Source of the DNA: Neobacillus cucumis | GTDB taxonomy: Bacteria; Bacillota; Bacilli; Bacillales; Cytobacillaceae | DNA: 60,585 nucleotides | NCBI RefSeq assembly: GCF_016908975.1 | Contig: NZ_JAFBEX010000027.1 | Coordinates: forward strand, 1 to 60,585 | Reading direction: 5' to 3' | Program-made: the position numbers and the translations under genes | Shown here: positions 26,181 to 34,468 of the stretch, one piece after another | Position numbering within the stretch: position 1 is the stretch's first letter | How the letters are laid out: every line of letters begins with the position of its first letter | The notes under the pieces: model-generated | Database searches by the model: none | What the model was told of the DNA's origin: nothing | What the model saw: only the letters and a program-made list of their open reading frames with translations

Positions 26181-26774
26181 ATGTCAGACTATATTAGTTC
26201 GATTTTGGAATTTTTATCACAGTTAGGCTACCTTGGGATTGCCCTAGGACTGATGATTGAGGTCATTCCAAGTGAAATTGTTTTAGGCTATGGCGGCTAT
26301 ATGATTTCACAGGGACATCTAAATTTTATCGGGGCAGTAATATCAGGTACCATTGGCGGGACGATTGCCCAGCTCTTCTTATATTGGGCAGGCTATTATG
26401 GAGGAAGACCTTTTTTGGAGAAATACGGAAAATATGTGCTAATTAAGAAAAAGCATATTGATGTGGCTGAAAGTTGGTTTGAAAAGTATGGAGCAGGAGT
26501 CATCTTCTCCGCCAGGTTTATTCCGGTTGTAAGACATGCCATCTCCATACCAGCGGGGATTGCCAAGATGCCAGCAAGCAAATTTACTCTTTACACGGTA
26601 GCAGCTGTATTACCTTGGTCCATTCTTTTCATCTACCTAGGAAAGATATTAGGCAGCAACTGGTCACATGTTAAAGAATTTGCACAGCCTTATGTAATGC
26701 CGCTCATAATTGCTGCGATTGTCCTTGGGGCTATCTACTATTTAGTCAAAAGAACAAAGAAAACCACCGATTAA
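26181..26774 (+). CDS. DedA-family membrane protein
   Basis: A 197-residue DedA/VTT-domain protein with about five membrane segments. The family motifs EVIPSEIVLGYGGYMISQG, GGTIAQLFLYWAGYYGGRPFLEKYGKY and FSARFIPVVRHAISIPAGIAKMP (the F-x-R-x-x-P motif with its conserved arginines) are all present. DedA proteins move lipids such as undecaprenyl phosphate across the membrane in some bacteria; the exact role here is not known. The start follows AAGGTG. The terminator overlaps the stop codon. Confidence 0.92.
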   Translation: MSDYISSILEFLSQLGYLGIALGLMIEVIPSEIVLGYGGYMISQGHLNFIGAVISGTIGGTIAQLFLYWAGYYGGRPFLEKYGKYVLIKKKHIDVAESWFEKYGAGVIFSARFIPVVRHAISIPAGIAKMPASKFTLYTVAAVLPWSILFIYLGKILGSNWSHVKEFAQPYVMPLIIAAIVLGAIYYLVKRTKKTTD

Positions 26775-26789
26775 ATCGGTGGTTTTTTT
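26761..26789 (+). terminator. Terminator of the dedA-family gene
   Basis: Stem AAACCACCGATT and its complement, followed by seven T. The left arm includes the last sense codons. Confidence 0.9.
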
Positions 26790-26802
26790 GTGAGGCTAAG
26801 CC

Positions 26803-28629
26803 TTATTTTTTAAAATGATATGGAAGGGTTGCGACAATTACCTTCTTTTTAAAGATGAGATAAGCACGAATTAAAAAACTTGATTGATTGTGCAAGATAT
26901 TATGCCAGCTCTTTTTCGTAATAAACTGCGGAATCAACACCGTAACCCGGTAATTGTTTTCACTTGCCTTATGTTCGACCGTATCAATAAACTTTGATAA
27001 CGGATGAAGGATGCTGCGGTAGTGGGAATGCAATGTGACAAGCCTAACATCAGGCTGCCATTTCTCCCATTTTTCTTCGAAACGCTTTTCATCCTCGCGA
27101 TCAAACGAAACATAAACCGCAAAGATTTGGTCTGTTAAGGATTTGGCATAATTAATCGAGTTTTCCACAACCTTTGTAATACCTGCAACCGGAACAATAA
27201 TCACATTTCCTTGAACCTGAGCCGCTACATCATCCGGATAGATGCGTAACTGCTCCCCAACCGCATCATAATGTGAATGGATTCTGCGGAACATGATGAC
27301 AATCAACGGTAAGAAAATAAAGACAAACCATACCTGGCTGAGCTTTGTAACAAAGAAAATAATTAAAACCGTTAACGTAATAAGAGCACCAATTAAATTA
27401 GCACTTAATTTTGCGACATAGCCAGCCGGTTTTTCGCGCAGCCATTTAATAATCATCCCCGTTTGCGATAGGGTGAAAGGAATGAATACCCCAACAGCAT
27501 AAAGTGGGATTAAGTGCTCCGTCTGACCACCGGAAGCAATGATTAAAATGATTGAAGCGACTCCTAAAGACACAATCCCATTGGAATAACCAAGACGGTC
27601 TCCACGAATCGTAAACATTCTTGGCATATACTTATCCTTTGCAAGGGCAAAGGATAATAATGGAAATGCAGAGTAACCTGTATTAGCCGCTAATACTAAA
27701 ATTAATGCTGTAGTACCTTGAACGAAGAAGTAGAGATAGTTGCGCCCAAATGTTTCTCTCGCAATTTGAGAAACAACCGTTTCATCCGCTTTTGGCGCTA
27801 TCCCGTAATAATAAGCTAAGAATGTAATACCGGAAAATAATAAGGCCAAAAGTGAACCCATTAATACTAATGTTTTCGCAGCATTTTTAGGTGCAGGGTC
27901 TTTAAAGGTTGGAATCGCATTAGAAATAGCTTCAACCCCTGTCAATGCTGAACATCCTGATGCAAAGGCACGAAGAAGTAGAAATAAGGTAATTCCTTGA
28001 ACCGGTGCTCCAATCGGTGCGTGGGGAGCAACAGGAGAAATATTACCAGTTAAAATTCTAAAAATACCCACTCCAATCAGTAGGAAAAGAGCTATAACAA
28101 ACAAATAGACTGGATAAGCCAAAATGGAAGCAGATTCAGTCAGCCCGCGCAAATTTAGGATCGTAATCAATATGACTAGTACACAGGCAATGGAAACAGA
28201 GTGTGCATGCAATGTGGGAAAAGCAGATGTAATCGCGTCGGTACCTGCTGTCACACTTACCGCCACCGTTAATATGTAGTCAACTAAAAGGGAGCCGCCG
28301 GCAATTAACCCCGCCTTTTCGCCAATATTCTCTTTTGATACAACATACGCTCCTCCACCGTGTGGATACGAAAAAATAATTTGCCGATAAGATAAGATAA
28401 GTGCTGCCAAAAGGAATAATACCCCTATAGCAATAGGGACCGAATACCAGAATGCAACAACGCTAATCGTTGCGAGGACAATCAAGATCTGTTCTGTACC
28501 ATATGCTACTGAAGACAAGGCATCGGAAGAAAGAATGGCTAACGCCTTTAATATCCCTAACTTTTGTTCGCCTAATGCCGTAGACTTTAAAGGACGTCCA
28601 ATTAAAACTCGTTTAAAAGAAGAAAGCAC
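26803..28629 (-). CDS. kimA: KimA-type high-affinity potassium importer (APC superfamily)
   Basis: The 608-residue protein has the length and design of B. subtilis KimA (YdaO): 12 membrane segments (about 25-460), starting SSDALSSVAYGTEQILIVL, with YPHGGGAYVVSKENIG and GVEAISNAIP, then a cytoplasmic tail of about 150 residues with a nucleotide-binding look (NVIIVPVAGITKVVENSINYAKSL). KimA imports K+ with protons and is inhibited by c-di-AMP, which is made by CdaA encoded in this same window. The start is GTG at 28629 behind AGGTG. I found no ydaO-type riboswitch in the upstream 200 nt. Confidence 0.88.
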   Translation of the reverse strand: MLSSFKRVLIGRPLKSTALGEQKLGILKALAILSSDALSSVAYGTEQILIVLATISVVAFWYSVPIAIGVLFLLAALILSYRQIIFSYPHGGGAYVVSKENIGEKAGLIAGGSLLVDYILTVAVSVTAGTDAITSAFPTLHAHSVSIACVLVILITILNLRGLTESASILAYPVYLFVIALFLLIGVGIFRILTGNISPVAPHAPIGAPVQGITLFLLLRAFASGCSALTGVEAISNAIPTFKDPAPKNAAKTLVLMGSLLALLFSGITFLAYYYGIAPKADETVVSQIARETFGRNYLYFFVQGTTALILVLAANTGYSAFPLLSFALAKDKYMPRMFTIRGDRLGYSNGIVSLGVASIILIIASGGQTEHLIPLYAVGVFIPFTLSQTGMIIKWLREKPAGYVAKLSANLIGALITLTVLIIFFVTKLSQVWFVFIFLPLIVIMFRRIHSHYDAVGEQLRIYPDDVAAQVQGNVIIVPVAGITKVVENSINYAKSLTDQIFAVYVSFDREDEKRFEEKWEKWQPDVRLVTLHSHYRSILHPLSKFIDTVEHKASENNYRVTVLIPQFITKKSWHNILHNQSSFLIRAYLIFKKKVIVATLPYHFKK

Positions 28630-28977
28630 GTGATTTCACCTACCACTTTTTTAAGTAGAATTACCGATTGATTTTATCACAACAAGGTTAAGAATACGAA
28701 GCATTTCTATAAAAAAATGGACAAAATATAACATTTTCATGAACGCTTTCCATGTAAGCGCCAATCATTAAACAAATGGATAGCTAATTATACTGTCTCC
28801 TTTTTCACACTGAATCATCCATATTTACAAAATGACAAAGGTATGAAACCATTCCAAATACTTAAAAGAGATACATCCCCGTTAAAGTCAACCCTAGAGA
28901 TGGCCCCAAGTCTCCTTCTGATATATGTATGAAAAGTCGTCCCTAAGGTTAGTAGAAACGACTTTTTTAGAGAAAAA
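28630..28977. other. Intergenic region between kimA and the dinB-family gene
   Basis: A 348-nt AT-rich stretch. Apart from the hairpin at 28930-28967 I see no gene, no riboswitch consensus and no repeat. Confidence 0.6.
28930..28967 (-). terminator. Terminator downstream of the dinB-family gene
   Basis: AAAAGTCGT and its complement form a 9-bp stem with a long loop; a T-run follows on the plus strand, and the stem itself ends in TTTT on the minus strand. Confidence 0.6.
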
Positions 28978-29445
28978 TTATTTTGTTCTTCCGGCTTCAA
29001 CAACCCGTTTCATCGCTTGGATTTGACCTAGATGGGTTGCCTCATGAAAAATCGCAAAGTTGGCAAGCTCACCGAAGGTTTCTTGACCAAGAAAGGGACT
29101 TTTTAGCCTTTCGTTAAAGCTTTCTGATGGAATTTCTTTTATCCTTTTGATTTGTTCTTTTAATTGCTCTGTTAATTCTTTGACTGAAGGTACCTCCCCA
29201 TTCCAGTCAGCTGGTTTCGTACCTGTTGCAAAGAATTCCAAATATTGAGCTGGAAGGTAAGTGGTCTTCTTAGGGAACCCAAACATAAATTGCTCGGCAA
29301 CGGTTAAGACATGACCTACATGCCAATGAATGGTATTGTTAAATCCCTCGGGCTTCACATCTACAGAAGCCTCGTCAAGCGCCTCCACATTTTTCAAAAA
29401 GAAATTCCTAGTTAGTTCAAAGCTCTTCAATAATATTTCACTCAT
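28978..29445 (-). CDS. DinB-family protein (metal-dependent thiol-transferase-like four-helix bundle)
   Basis: A 155-residue member of the DinB/YfiT four-helix-bundle family. The three metal-ligand histidines are likely those in TIHWHVGHVLT (residue about 45) and HEATHLGQIQAMKR near the C-terminus. Family members in bacilli include bacillithiol transferases, but many have no known substrate. GGAGG lies 7 nt before the ATG. It follows argS on the same strand. Confidence 0.85.
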   Translation of the reverse strand: MSEILLKSFELTRNFFLKNVEALDEASVDVKPEGFNNTIHWHVGHVLTVAEQFMFGFPKKTTYLPAQYLEFFATGTKPADWNGEVPSVKELTEQLKEQIKRIKEIPSESFNERLKSPFLGQETFGELANFAIFHEATHLGQIQAMKRVVEAGRTK

Positions 29446-29519
29446 TGTATTGCCTCCTCTCTAGCATTCAACCCTTCTATTTTATACCATTGATGGATAA
29501 ATATTAAATCAGAATGCAT

Positions 29520-31214
29520 CTACATTTCCTCTGGTGCTTCAATTCCTAACAAGCGCAAGCCCTCTTTTAGAACCACCGTTACGGAGAAGATCAGCGCTAA
29601 ACGAGCCTCAAGATTCTTGTTCTCCTCTAGAATTTTCACTTCAGCGTAATATTTATTAAAAGCCTGTGCTAAATCAATAATGTATTTGGCGACGATTGAT
29701 GGGTCATGGTTCTCACATGCCCGTTTAATCACCGGTGCAAAATCCATTAAGAGGCTTGCCGTCTTCCATTCTTTTTCCCATGTATTCGGTCCGTTTTCTG
29801 GGAGAACCTTTGCTTGATAGTTCGCTTTTCTTAAAATGGAGCGGCCCCGTGCATAGGTATATTGAAGATACGGTCCAGTTTCTCCTTCAAAACGAAGCAT
29901 CTCCTCAAGGGAAAATTCGATATCATTCATGCGATGATTTTTTAAATCATGAAAAATAACCGCTCCCACGCCGACTTGTTTGGACACTTGGTCTTTATGG
30001 ATCAAATGTGGATTCTTTTCCTCCATATTCTGTCTTGCCATTGCAATCGATTCGTTTAATACTTCCTCTAATAACACAACCTTGCCTTTACGGGTGGACA
30101 TTTTTTTTCCGTCTTTTAACATCATTCCAAACGGCACGTGAACCATTTTCTCAGCCCAGTCATAACCCATTTTTCCTAATACAGCGATTAACTGTTTAAA
30201 ATGGAGGCTTTGCTCATGACCCACCACATATAAAGACTGAGCAAAATCGTAATTTTCTTTACGATAGAGGGCAGCGGCCAGATCACGTGTGGCGTACAGT
30301 GTCGCCCCATCCGATTTTTTAATTAAGCATGGAGGCAGCTGTTCTTGCTTTAAATCCACCACCATTGCTTGATCCGATTCGACCAGTAACTGTCCTTCCT
30401 CCAGAAGATGGACAATTCGATCCATTTTATCATTGTAAAAGGCTTCGCCCGCAAAGGAATCGAACTCGACATTCATTAATTGATAAATACGCGAGAACTC
30501 TTTCAGTGACTCTTCCCGGAACCACTGCCATAGGGAATTAGCCTCCTCGTTGCCGTCTTCTAGTTTTTTAAACCAGCTGCGCCCTTGTGCTTCTAGGGAA
30601 GAATCCCGTTCTGCTTCCTCATGAAACTTAATATAAAGAGCTAAGAGTTCTTTAATCGGATTTTGTCTAACCTTCTCAGCGTCACCCCACCGTTTATAGG
30701 CGGTAATTAATTTTCCAAACTGTGTCCCCCAGTCGCCCAAGTGGTTTATTTTAATCGGTTTGAAGCCGCATTTCTCTGTAATCAAGGCAAGTGAATTTCC
30801 AATCACAGTCGAACGCAGATGGCCCATGGAGAAAGGTTTAGCGATATTCGGTGAGGACATATCAATCGTGATCGTGCCGCCCTTCCCGAAATCCTGGTCA
30901 GCAAACTGACCCACTTCAGCGATCACTTTATTGAGTAATTTCTCAGAAACCAGTTTTTTATTTAAAAAGACATTGATATATCCGCCTACCACCTCAACCT
31001 TTTCGAATGATAATGACTGAATCTGCACGCTTAGTTCTTGTGCAATTGCTTGAGGCGATTTTCTTTTCAGTTTAGCCAGTGTAAAGCATGGGAATGCCAA
31101 ATCACCATGTTCGGGGAATTTTGGCTTTTCAATTAAAAGTTCTAATTGTGCTTCCGGGATTTCTTGATTAAGCAGCCCGTAGAGAATGGCTGCTAGCTCC
31201 TTTTTAAAGTTCAT
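29520..31214 (-). CDS. argS: Arginyl-tRNA synthetase
   Basis: ArgS charges tRNA-Arg; a tRNA-Arg(ACG) gene lies in the left cluster. The class I signature appears as SPNIAKPFSMGHLRSTVIGNSLA, with the KMSKS-like GKKMSTRKGKVV and a C-terminal anticodon-binding domain (GPYLQYTYARGRSILRKA). The product from ATG 31214 is 564 residues, a normal length, and GGAGG lies 8 nt upstream; the open frame extends further but only through a repeat element. It is controlled by a T-box leader upstream, with a repeat element lying between leader and gene. Confidence 0.96.
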   Translation of the reverse strand: MNFKKELAAILYGLLNQEIPEAQLELLIEKPKFPEHGDLAFPCFTLAKLKRKSPQAIAQELSVQIQSLSFEKVEVVGGYINVFLNKKLVSEKLLNKVIAEVGQFADQDFGKGGTITIDMSSPNIAKPFSMGHLRSTVIGNSLALITEKCGFKPIKINHLGDWGTQFGKLITAYKRWGDAEKVRQNPIKELLALYIKFHEEAERDSSLEAQGRSWFKKLEDGNEEANSLWQWFREESLKEFSRIYQLMNVEFDSFAGEAFYNDKMDRIVHLLEEGQLLVESDQAMVVDLKQEQLPPCLIKKSDGATLYATRDLAAALYRKENYDFAQSLYVVGHEQSLHFKQLIAVLGKMGYDWAEKMVHVPFGMMLKDGKKMSTRKGKVVLLEEVLNESIAMARQNMEEKNPHLIHKDQVSKQVGVGAVIFHDLKNHRMNDIEFSLEEMLRFEGETGPYLQYTYARGRSILRKANYQAKVLPENGPNTWEKEWKTASLLMDFAPVIKRACENHDPSIVAKYIIDLAQAFNKYYAEVKILEENKNLEARLALIFSVTVVLKEGLRLLGIEAPEEM

Positions 31215-31241
31215 GTCGATAACCTCCTTCTTTTTATAATA

Positions 31242-31423
31242 CTGTGTTAAACTTGAATGTTGATTTCCGCTACAGGCGCTCAGCAAACCCGCAGGCGTGC
31301 CGGGGAGCCTCCTCGACGCTGAAAGCGTCTGCGGGGTCTCCCCTGCCCCGTACTCCCGCAGGAGTCGAGCGCCTTCCGCTCCAATCAACATTGTTACAAA
31401 ATCACCAATTGCCTTTAACACAG
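31242..31423. repeat. About 180-bp element with terminal inverted repeats, copy 2
   Basis: It starts CTGTGTTAAA and ends TTTAACACAG, a perfect 10-bp terminal inverted repeat. The core matches the copy at 4378-4556 almost base for base, in the same orientation. It lies in the transcribed leader of argS, after the T-box terminator and 28 nt before the argS start. Confidence 0.88.
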
Positions 31424-31437
31424 CCTTTTTTAAAAAA

Positions 31438-31672
31438 TAAAAAACCCCCGTCTCTATAAAAGAGACGAGAGTTTGAATTTCCCGCGGTACCACTCTAATT
31501 GTTCTGAAAGAACCAGCTTTTCTTTTATAACGGAGGGACCTCCGGCGCACCCTACACATTTCAGGTCCGCATCTCAAAAGTGCGCTTCATCATCTGCTCC
31601 ATATCAGGCTCTCACCATCCCTGACTCGCTGGGACTTCCCAGATAACTACTCTCTTTCGCACTGATTTTTTC
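31438..31672 (-). promoter_or_regulatory. T-box riboswitch of argS (arginine specifier CGC)
   Basis: On the minus strand the leader shows GAAAGAGAGTAGTTA at the stem I base, GGTGAGAGCC in the stem I arm, and the antiterminator T-box AGAGTGGTACCGCGGG at 31496-31481. A terminator stem CGTCTCT/AGAGACG (31449-31467) with a T-rich tail follows. The specifier position after GAAG reads CGC (31584-31582), an arginine codon read by tRNA-Arg(ACG). Uncharged tRNA would stabilise the antiterminator and allow argS transcription. Confidence 0.93.
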
Positions 31673-31771
31673 AAGTTAATTAAAAGTTATTATACTGGAA
31701 ATAATAGGATTTATCCAGTCACGGTGATTATTTTTTGCATTAGGGAATCTTATTGATAAGGAGGGATTAGA

Positions 31772-32026
31772 ATGGCCAGACGTAATAAAATACTCGTTCC
31801 AGAAGCCCGCAACGGGTTAGATCAGTTGAAGGCGAAGGTTGTACACTCTGGTAGTCCTGAAGAAGCCAAATTTGAGGCTGCCGAAGAGGTAGGCGTACCG
31901 CTGAAAAGGGGCTATAATGGCAAGCTGACATCCGAACAGGCTGGAAAAGTTGGGGGAAGACTCGGGGGCAGCATGGTTCGCGAACTAGTTAAGATGGCAC
32001 AGGAAAATCTAACGAAAAAACAGTAA
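31772..32026 (+). CDS. Alpha/beta-type small acid-soluble spore protein
   Basis: An 84-residue DNA-binding spore protein. The conserved regions are the germination-protease-like site in FEAAEEVGVPL and the C-terminal GKLTSEQAGKVGGRLGGSMVRELVKMAQ helix. It coats and protects spore DNA and is degraded on germination. AAGGAGG precedes the ATG. It is divergent from argS and has its own hairpin downstream at 32032. A forespore promoter is expected, but I could not place one with confidence. Confidence 0.9.
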   Translation: MARRNKILVPEARNGLDQLKAKVVHSGSPEEAKFEAAEEVGVPLKRGYNGKLTSEQAGKVGGRLGGSMVRELVKMAQENLTKKQ

Positions 32027-32031
32027 TTATC

Positions 32032-32066
32032 AGGAGCCATTTGTCAAGGCTCCTAACATTATTTTA
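32032..32066 (+). terminator. Terminator of the SASP gene
   Basis: Stem AGGAGCC/GGCTCCT with a 9-nt loop, followed by an A/T-rich tract without a clean T-run. Confidence 0.6.
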
Positions 32067-32127
32067 AAAAAAGTTTGACAATTCTGTGACAATTGGTAGA
32101 ATATTCAGTATAAGGGGGTTGGTAGAT

Positions 32128-32436
32128 ATGCATGAAAAACAAGTAAAGAGTTTAAGACCCATTAAACTAGCAGCAGCATACGGTGGGGGCTTTGGATTTA
32201 TCTTTCTTTTATTCGGCATTATTGAAAGCGATTTCAATCTTTTGATGGGATTGGGTGTCGGATTAACCGCTTCTTCTGTTGTTCTTTTCCTATTTGGCGT
32301 TTTTTTATCTATACTGGATGAGTACAGTCTTTCAGGTCAACGAACAGGATCAACGGCACAGCCATCCCCTCAATTTTATTATTGGAAAAATGAGAATAGT
32401 GCTAGTGCCCGTCTTGTAAAATATCCTAGTCGCTAG
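32128..32436 (+). CDS. Small membrane protein of unknown function
   Basis: A 102-residue protein with two hydrophobic segments (about residues 13-30 and 34-58, with GGGFGFIFLLFGIIE and VVLFLFGVFLSIL) and a polar C-terminal tail. I do not recognise a family. ATG 32128 has AAGGGGG 9 nt upstream, while an in-frame ATG 14 codons earlier does not. It stands alone between the SASP gene and a convergent regulator, with a shared terminator. Confidence 0.7.
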   Translation: MHEKQVKSLRPIKLAAAYGGGFGFIFLLFGIIESDFNLLMGLGVGLTASSVVLFLFGVFLSILDEYSLSGQRTGSTAQPSPQFYYWKNENSASARLVKYPSR

Positions 32437-32465
32437 GTGTGCTGGAACTGGCGATTCTCTATCAA

Positions 32466-32497
32466 AAAAGACTCGTGTCCTGACACAAGTCTTTTTA
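32466..32497 (+). terminator. Shared terminator between the small membrane protein and TetR genes
   Basis: Stem GACTCGTGTC/GACACAAGTC flanked by A and T runs on both sides, so it can end both convergent transcripts. Confidence 0.88.
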
Positions 32498-32503
32498 TTT
32501 TTC

Positions 32504-33067
32504 CTACCCTCTTATTAGAAAAACTTTCATGACCTCGGCGATTTGCTCGGAACTCAATGGTTCATGACTTCTTTCCCAATCGGATACAAGGGCAATGTAC
32601 ATTTTTAATAAAAGGAAGCTGATTAATTCCGTATTTCCAGGCGGAATGGCTCCCTTGGCAATTCCTGCTTCCATTTTTTCACTTAGGTAAGCAATGATTT
32701 CATCCTCAACATGCTGGAGCATTTCAGAAACAGCTATAGTTCTCATTTCCTTTTCTTCTTGGATAAGCTTAATCATCAGCTGGTGCTGGGAACGAAAGGC
32801 TAATAATCGAGAAAGAGCGCGATGGACATTTTCTGCCACCGGAAGCCCAGGCTCAATTACCGAATCCGCTTCGGCGATCATTTCTTTTACGAGTTTAGAG
32901 ATAATTTCTTCAAAGAGTTCTTCTTTATTTTTAAAAAAGGTATAAATGGTTCCTTTTCCAACATTGGCGAGCCTTGCAACCTGGTCCATCGTAGTCGCTT
33001 TATAACCAAATAACGAAAAGGACTTTGTTGCGGCTTCTACAATCATTGTTCGTCTGTCTGGAGCCAT
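32504..33067 (-). CDS. TetR/AcrR-family transcriptional regulator
   Basis: A 187-residue TetR protein. The N-terminal DNA-binding domain is clear (IVEAATKSFSLFGYKATTMDQVARLANVGKGTIYTFFKNKEELFEEII), and the C-terminal ligand domain resembles that of YhgD-type regulators. No partner gene is adjacent, so it may regulate itself and distant genes. AAGGGGG lies 8 nt before the ATG. An inverted repeat at 33087-33109 upstream is a candidate operator. Confidence 0.9.
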   Translation of the reverse strand: MAPDRRTMIVEAATKSFSLFGYKATTMDQVARLANVGKGTIYTFFKNKEELFEEIISKLVKEMIAEADSVIEPGLPVAENVHRALSRLLAFRSQHQLMIKLIQEEKEMRTIAVSEMLQHVEDEIIAYLSEKMEAGIAKGAIPPGNTELISFLLLKMYIALVSDWERSHEPLSSEQIAEVMKVFLIRG

Positions 33068-33086
33068 GCGATAAACCCCCTTTTTT

Positions 33087-33109
33087 TGACTATTTTAGTT
33101 CTCTAGTCA
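33087..33109. promoter_or_regulatory. Candidate operator upstream of the TetR gene
   Basis: TGACTA and its complement TAGTCA are separated by 11 nt, 20 nt upstream of the TetR start codon. Position and symmetry fit autoregulation; binding is inferred only. Confidence 0.4.
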
Positions 33110-33264
33110 TAACTTCGTTTTACTATATCATAGGTTGAGGTTCCATACAAATGGATGGAGGATTTAAAGTTTAACAAAAGGTTCAAGATTAAGGACTAGG
33201 TTGGCTTGTTATTTTTTATAAAATAAATTTGAATGGTCAATGATCCTTAGAAGGGTAGTGACAT

Positions 33265-34179
33265 ATGATTTATAAGGCCCGGTTTGAATCAGCGGAATTA
33301 AAGATCCTTAGGTTTCTAAACAAACGAATGACTTTATCTGATAAGGATAAAAGGCACTATTTAACGCTTAGAAAAAGCTATGAAGGAGAGGTACTGTTTG
33401 ATAGAAAGACGGAGAAACTAACCTGTGACTGCTTAATTTTGAACGATTTGTTATTCAAAGTAAACAATACCACGTTTCAAATAGACTCATTAATTATCAC
33501 TGGAAACTTGCTTTTTCTCAACGAAGTAAAAAATTTTGAGGGAGATTATTATTATAATAACGAGTTAGATCGATTATACAAACGACCCAAAGATGATGAA
33601 TATCTCAATCCCCTGAACCAACTCAGCCGTAGTGAATCCCTGCTCCGCCAATTACTCCAGTATATTGGATACCATTTCACCATTGAAGCTTGGGTAATCT
33701 TTATCAATCCTGAGTTTACTCTTTACCAAGCCCCCCTTGACAAGCCCTTTATTCTCCCAACCCAGGTTAATAGCTATATAAAAAAATTAGATATAATTCC
33801 TCAAGGCTTATCTGGTAAACATAAAATGTTAGCTGATAAACTACTTTCACTTCATAAAGAAAAAAATCCTTATACCACACTCCCTCCCTATGCATATGAT
33901 CAGCTAAAGAAAGGACAGACATGTGCTATTTGTGATTCTTTTGCTTTGTCTGTTCGAGGGAATAAATGTGTTTGTGAGGATTGTGGTCACGAGGAATTGG
34001 TTGCTTCGGCTGTTTTAAGGAGTGTTGACGAATTGAGGCTGCTTTTTCCTGACCGGAAGATAACCACAAATTTGGTTTTTGAGTGGTGTGTGATTTTTGA
34101 GTTTAAAAAGAGAATTGCGCGGATATTAGAGAAGAATTTTAAGATTGTTGGGTATGGTCAATGGGCATACTACGAGTGA
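33265..34179 (+). CDS. NERD domain-containing protein with C-terminal zinc-finger-like motif
   Basis: A 304-residue protein. The NERD (nuclease-related) domain spans about residues 35-150 with the PD-(D/E)xK-like elements in FQIDSLIITGNLLFLNEVKNFEG (a D, then E-x-K). The C-terminal part has a four-cysteine motif, CAIC about 13 residues before CVCEDCG, likely binding zinc. NERD proteins are thought to process DNA, but the function is not established. GAAGGG precedes the ATG. It is a monocistronic gene followed by repeat arrays and an insertion sequence. Confidence 0.85.
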   Translation: MIYKARFESAELKILRFLNKRMTLSDKDKRHYLTLRKSYEGEVLFDRKTEKLTCDCLILNDLLFKVNNTTFQIDSLIITGNLLFLNEVKNFEGDYYYNNELDRLYKRPKDDEYLNPLNQLSRSESLLRQLLQYIGYHFTIEAWVIFINPEFTLYQAPLDKPFILPTQVNSYIKKLDIIPQGLSGKHKMLADKLLSLHKEKNPYTTLPPYAYDQLKKGQTCAICDSFALSVRGNKCVCEDCGHEELVASAVLRSVDELRLLFPDRKITTNLVFEWCVIFEFKKRIARILEKNFKIVGYGQWAYYE

Positions 34180-34229
34180 TTTTTTGTTTGCTTTATTTAA
34201 TTTAGTATCATTATGAGGATATTTTTCTC

Positions 34230-34329
34230 TAATCCGTGGAGAGGGATTTTGTCCTCTATACCCTTTATTGAGGACACTTTCTCTTCTTTCTTAAATGGCT
34301 TTGTCCTTAAGAACGCTCCTTGAAGACAG
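34230..34329. repeat. 52-bp-period array, GAAGACA type, left of the insertion sequence
   Basis: TGTCCTC, GAGGACA (34270), TGTCCTTAAG and GAAGACA (34322) recur with a 52-bp step. It is the same family as at 15767-15980. It continues at 35703 on the other side of the insertion sequence. Confidence 0.85.
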
Positions 34330-34410
34330 TTTGGTACTACGTCAAGAAAACGGACAAAATAAATTGAGAATTTTTTATTCAAAAACCCTACCGCGCTTCG
34401 CTTGCTGACC

Positions 34411-34452
34411 TGTTGGAGTAGTGAGTCTTTTCAAAGACTCACTACTCCAACA
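34411..34452. repeat. 42-bp near-perfect palindrome inside the insertion sequence
   Basis: Two 20-bp complementary arms (TGTTGGAGTAGTGAGTCTTT and its complement) are separated by 2 nt. It lies between the orfB stop and the left end of the element. No T-run follows on either strand, so it is not a classic intrinsic terminator. Confidence 0.9.
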
Positions 34453-34468
34453 GGAAAATGTCCAAAAA

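Noticed and set aside
28748..28765. cre-like site near kimA (GGAAAGCGTTCATG)
   Set aside because: Spacing and the second half site do not match the cre consensus.
28630..28929. ydaO-type c-di-AMP riboswitch before kimA
   Set aside because: The conserved blocks I know are not visible; only a covariance search could settle it.
31215..31577. N-terminal extension of ArgS
   Set aside because: The extra codons translate the repeat element and part of the T-box leader; the GGAGG site is in front of ATG 31214.
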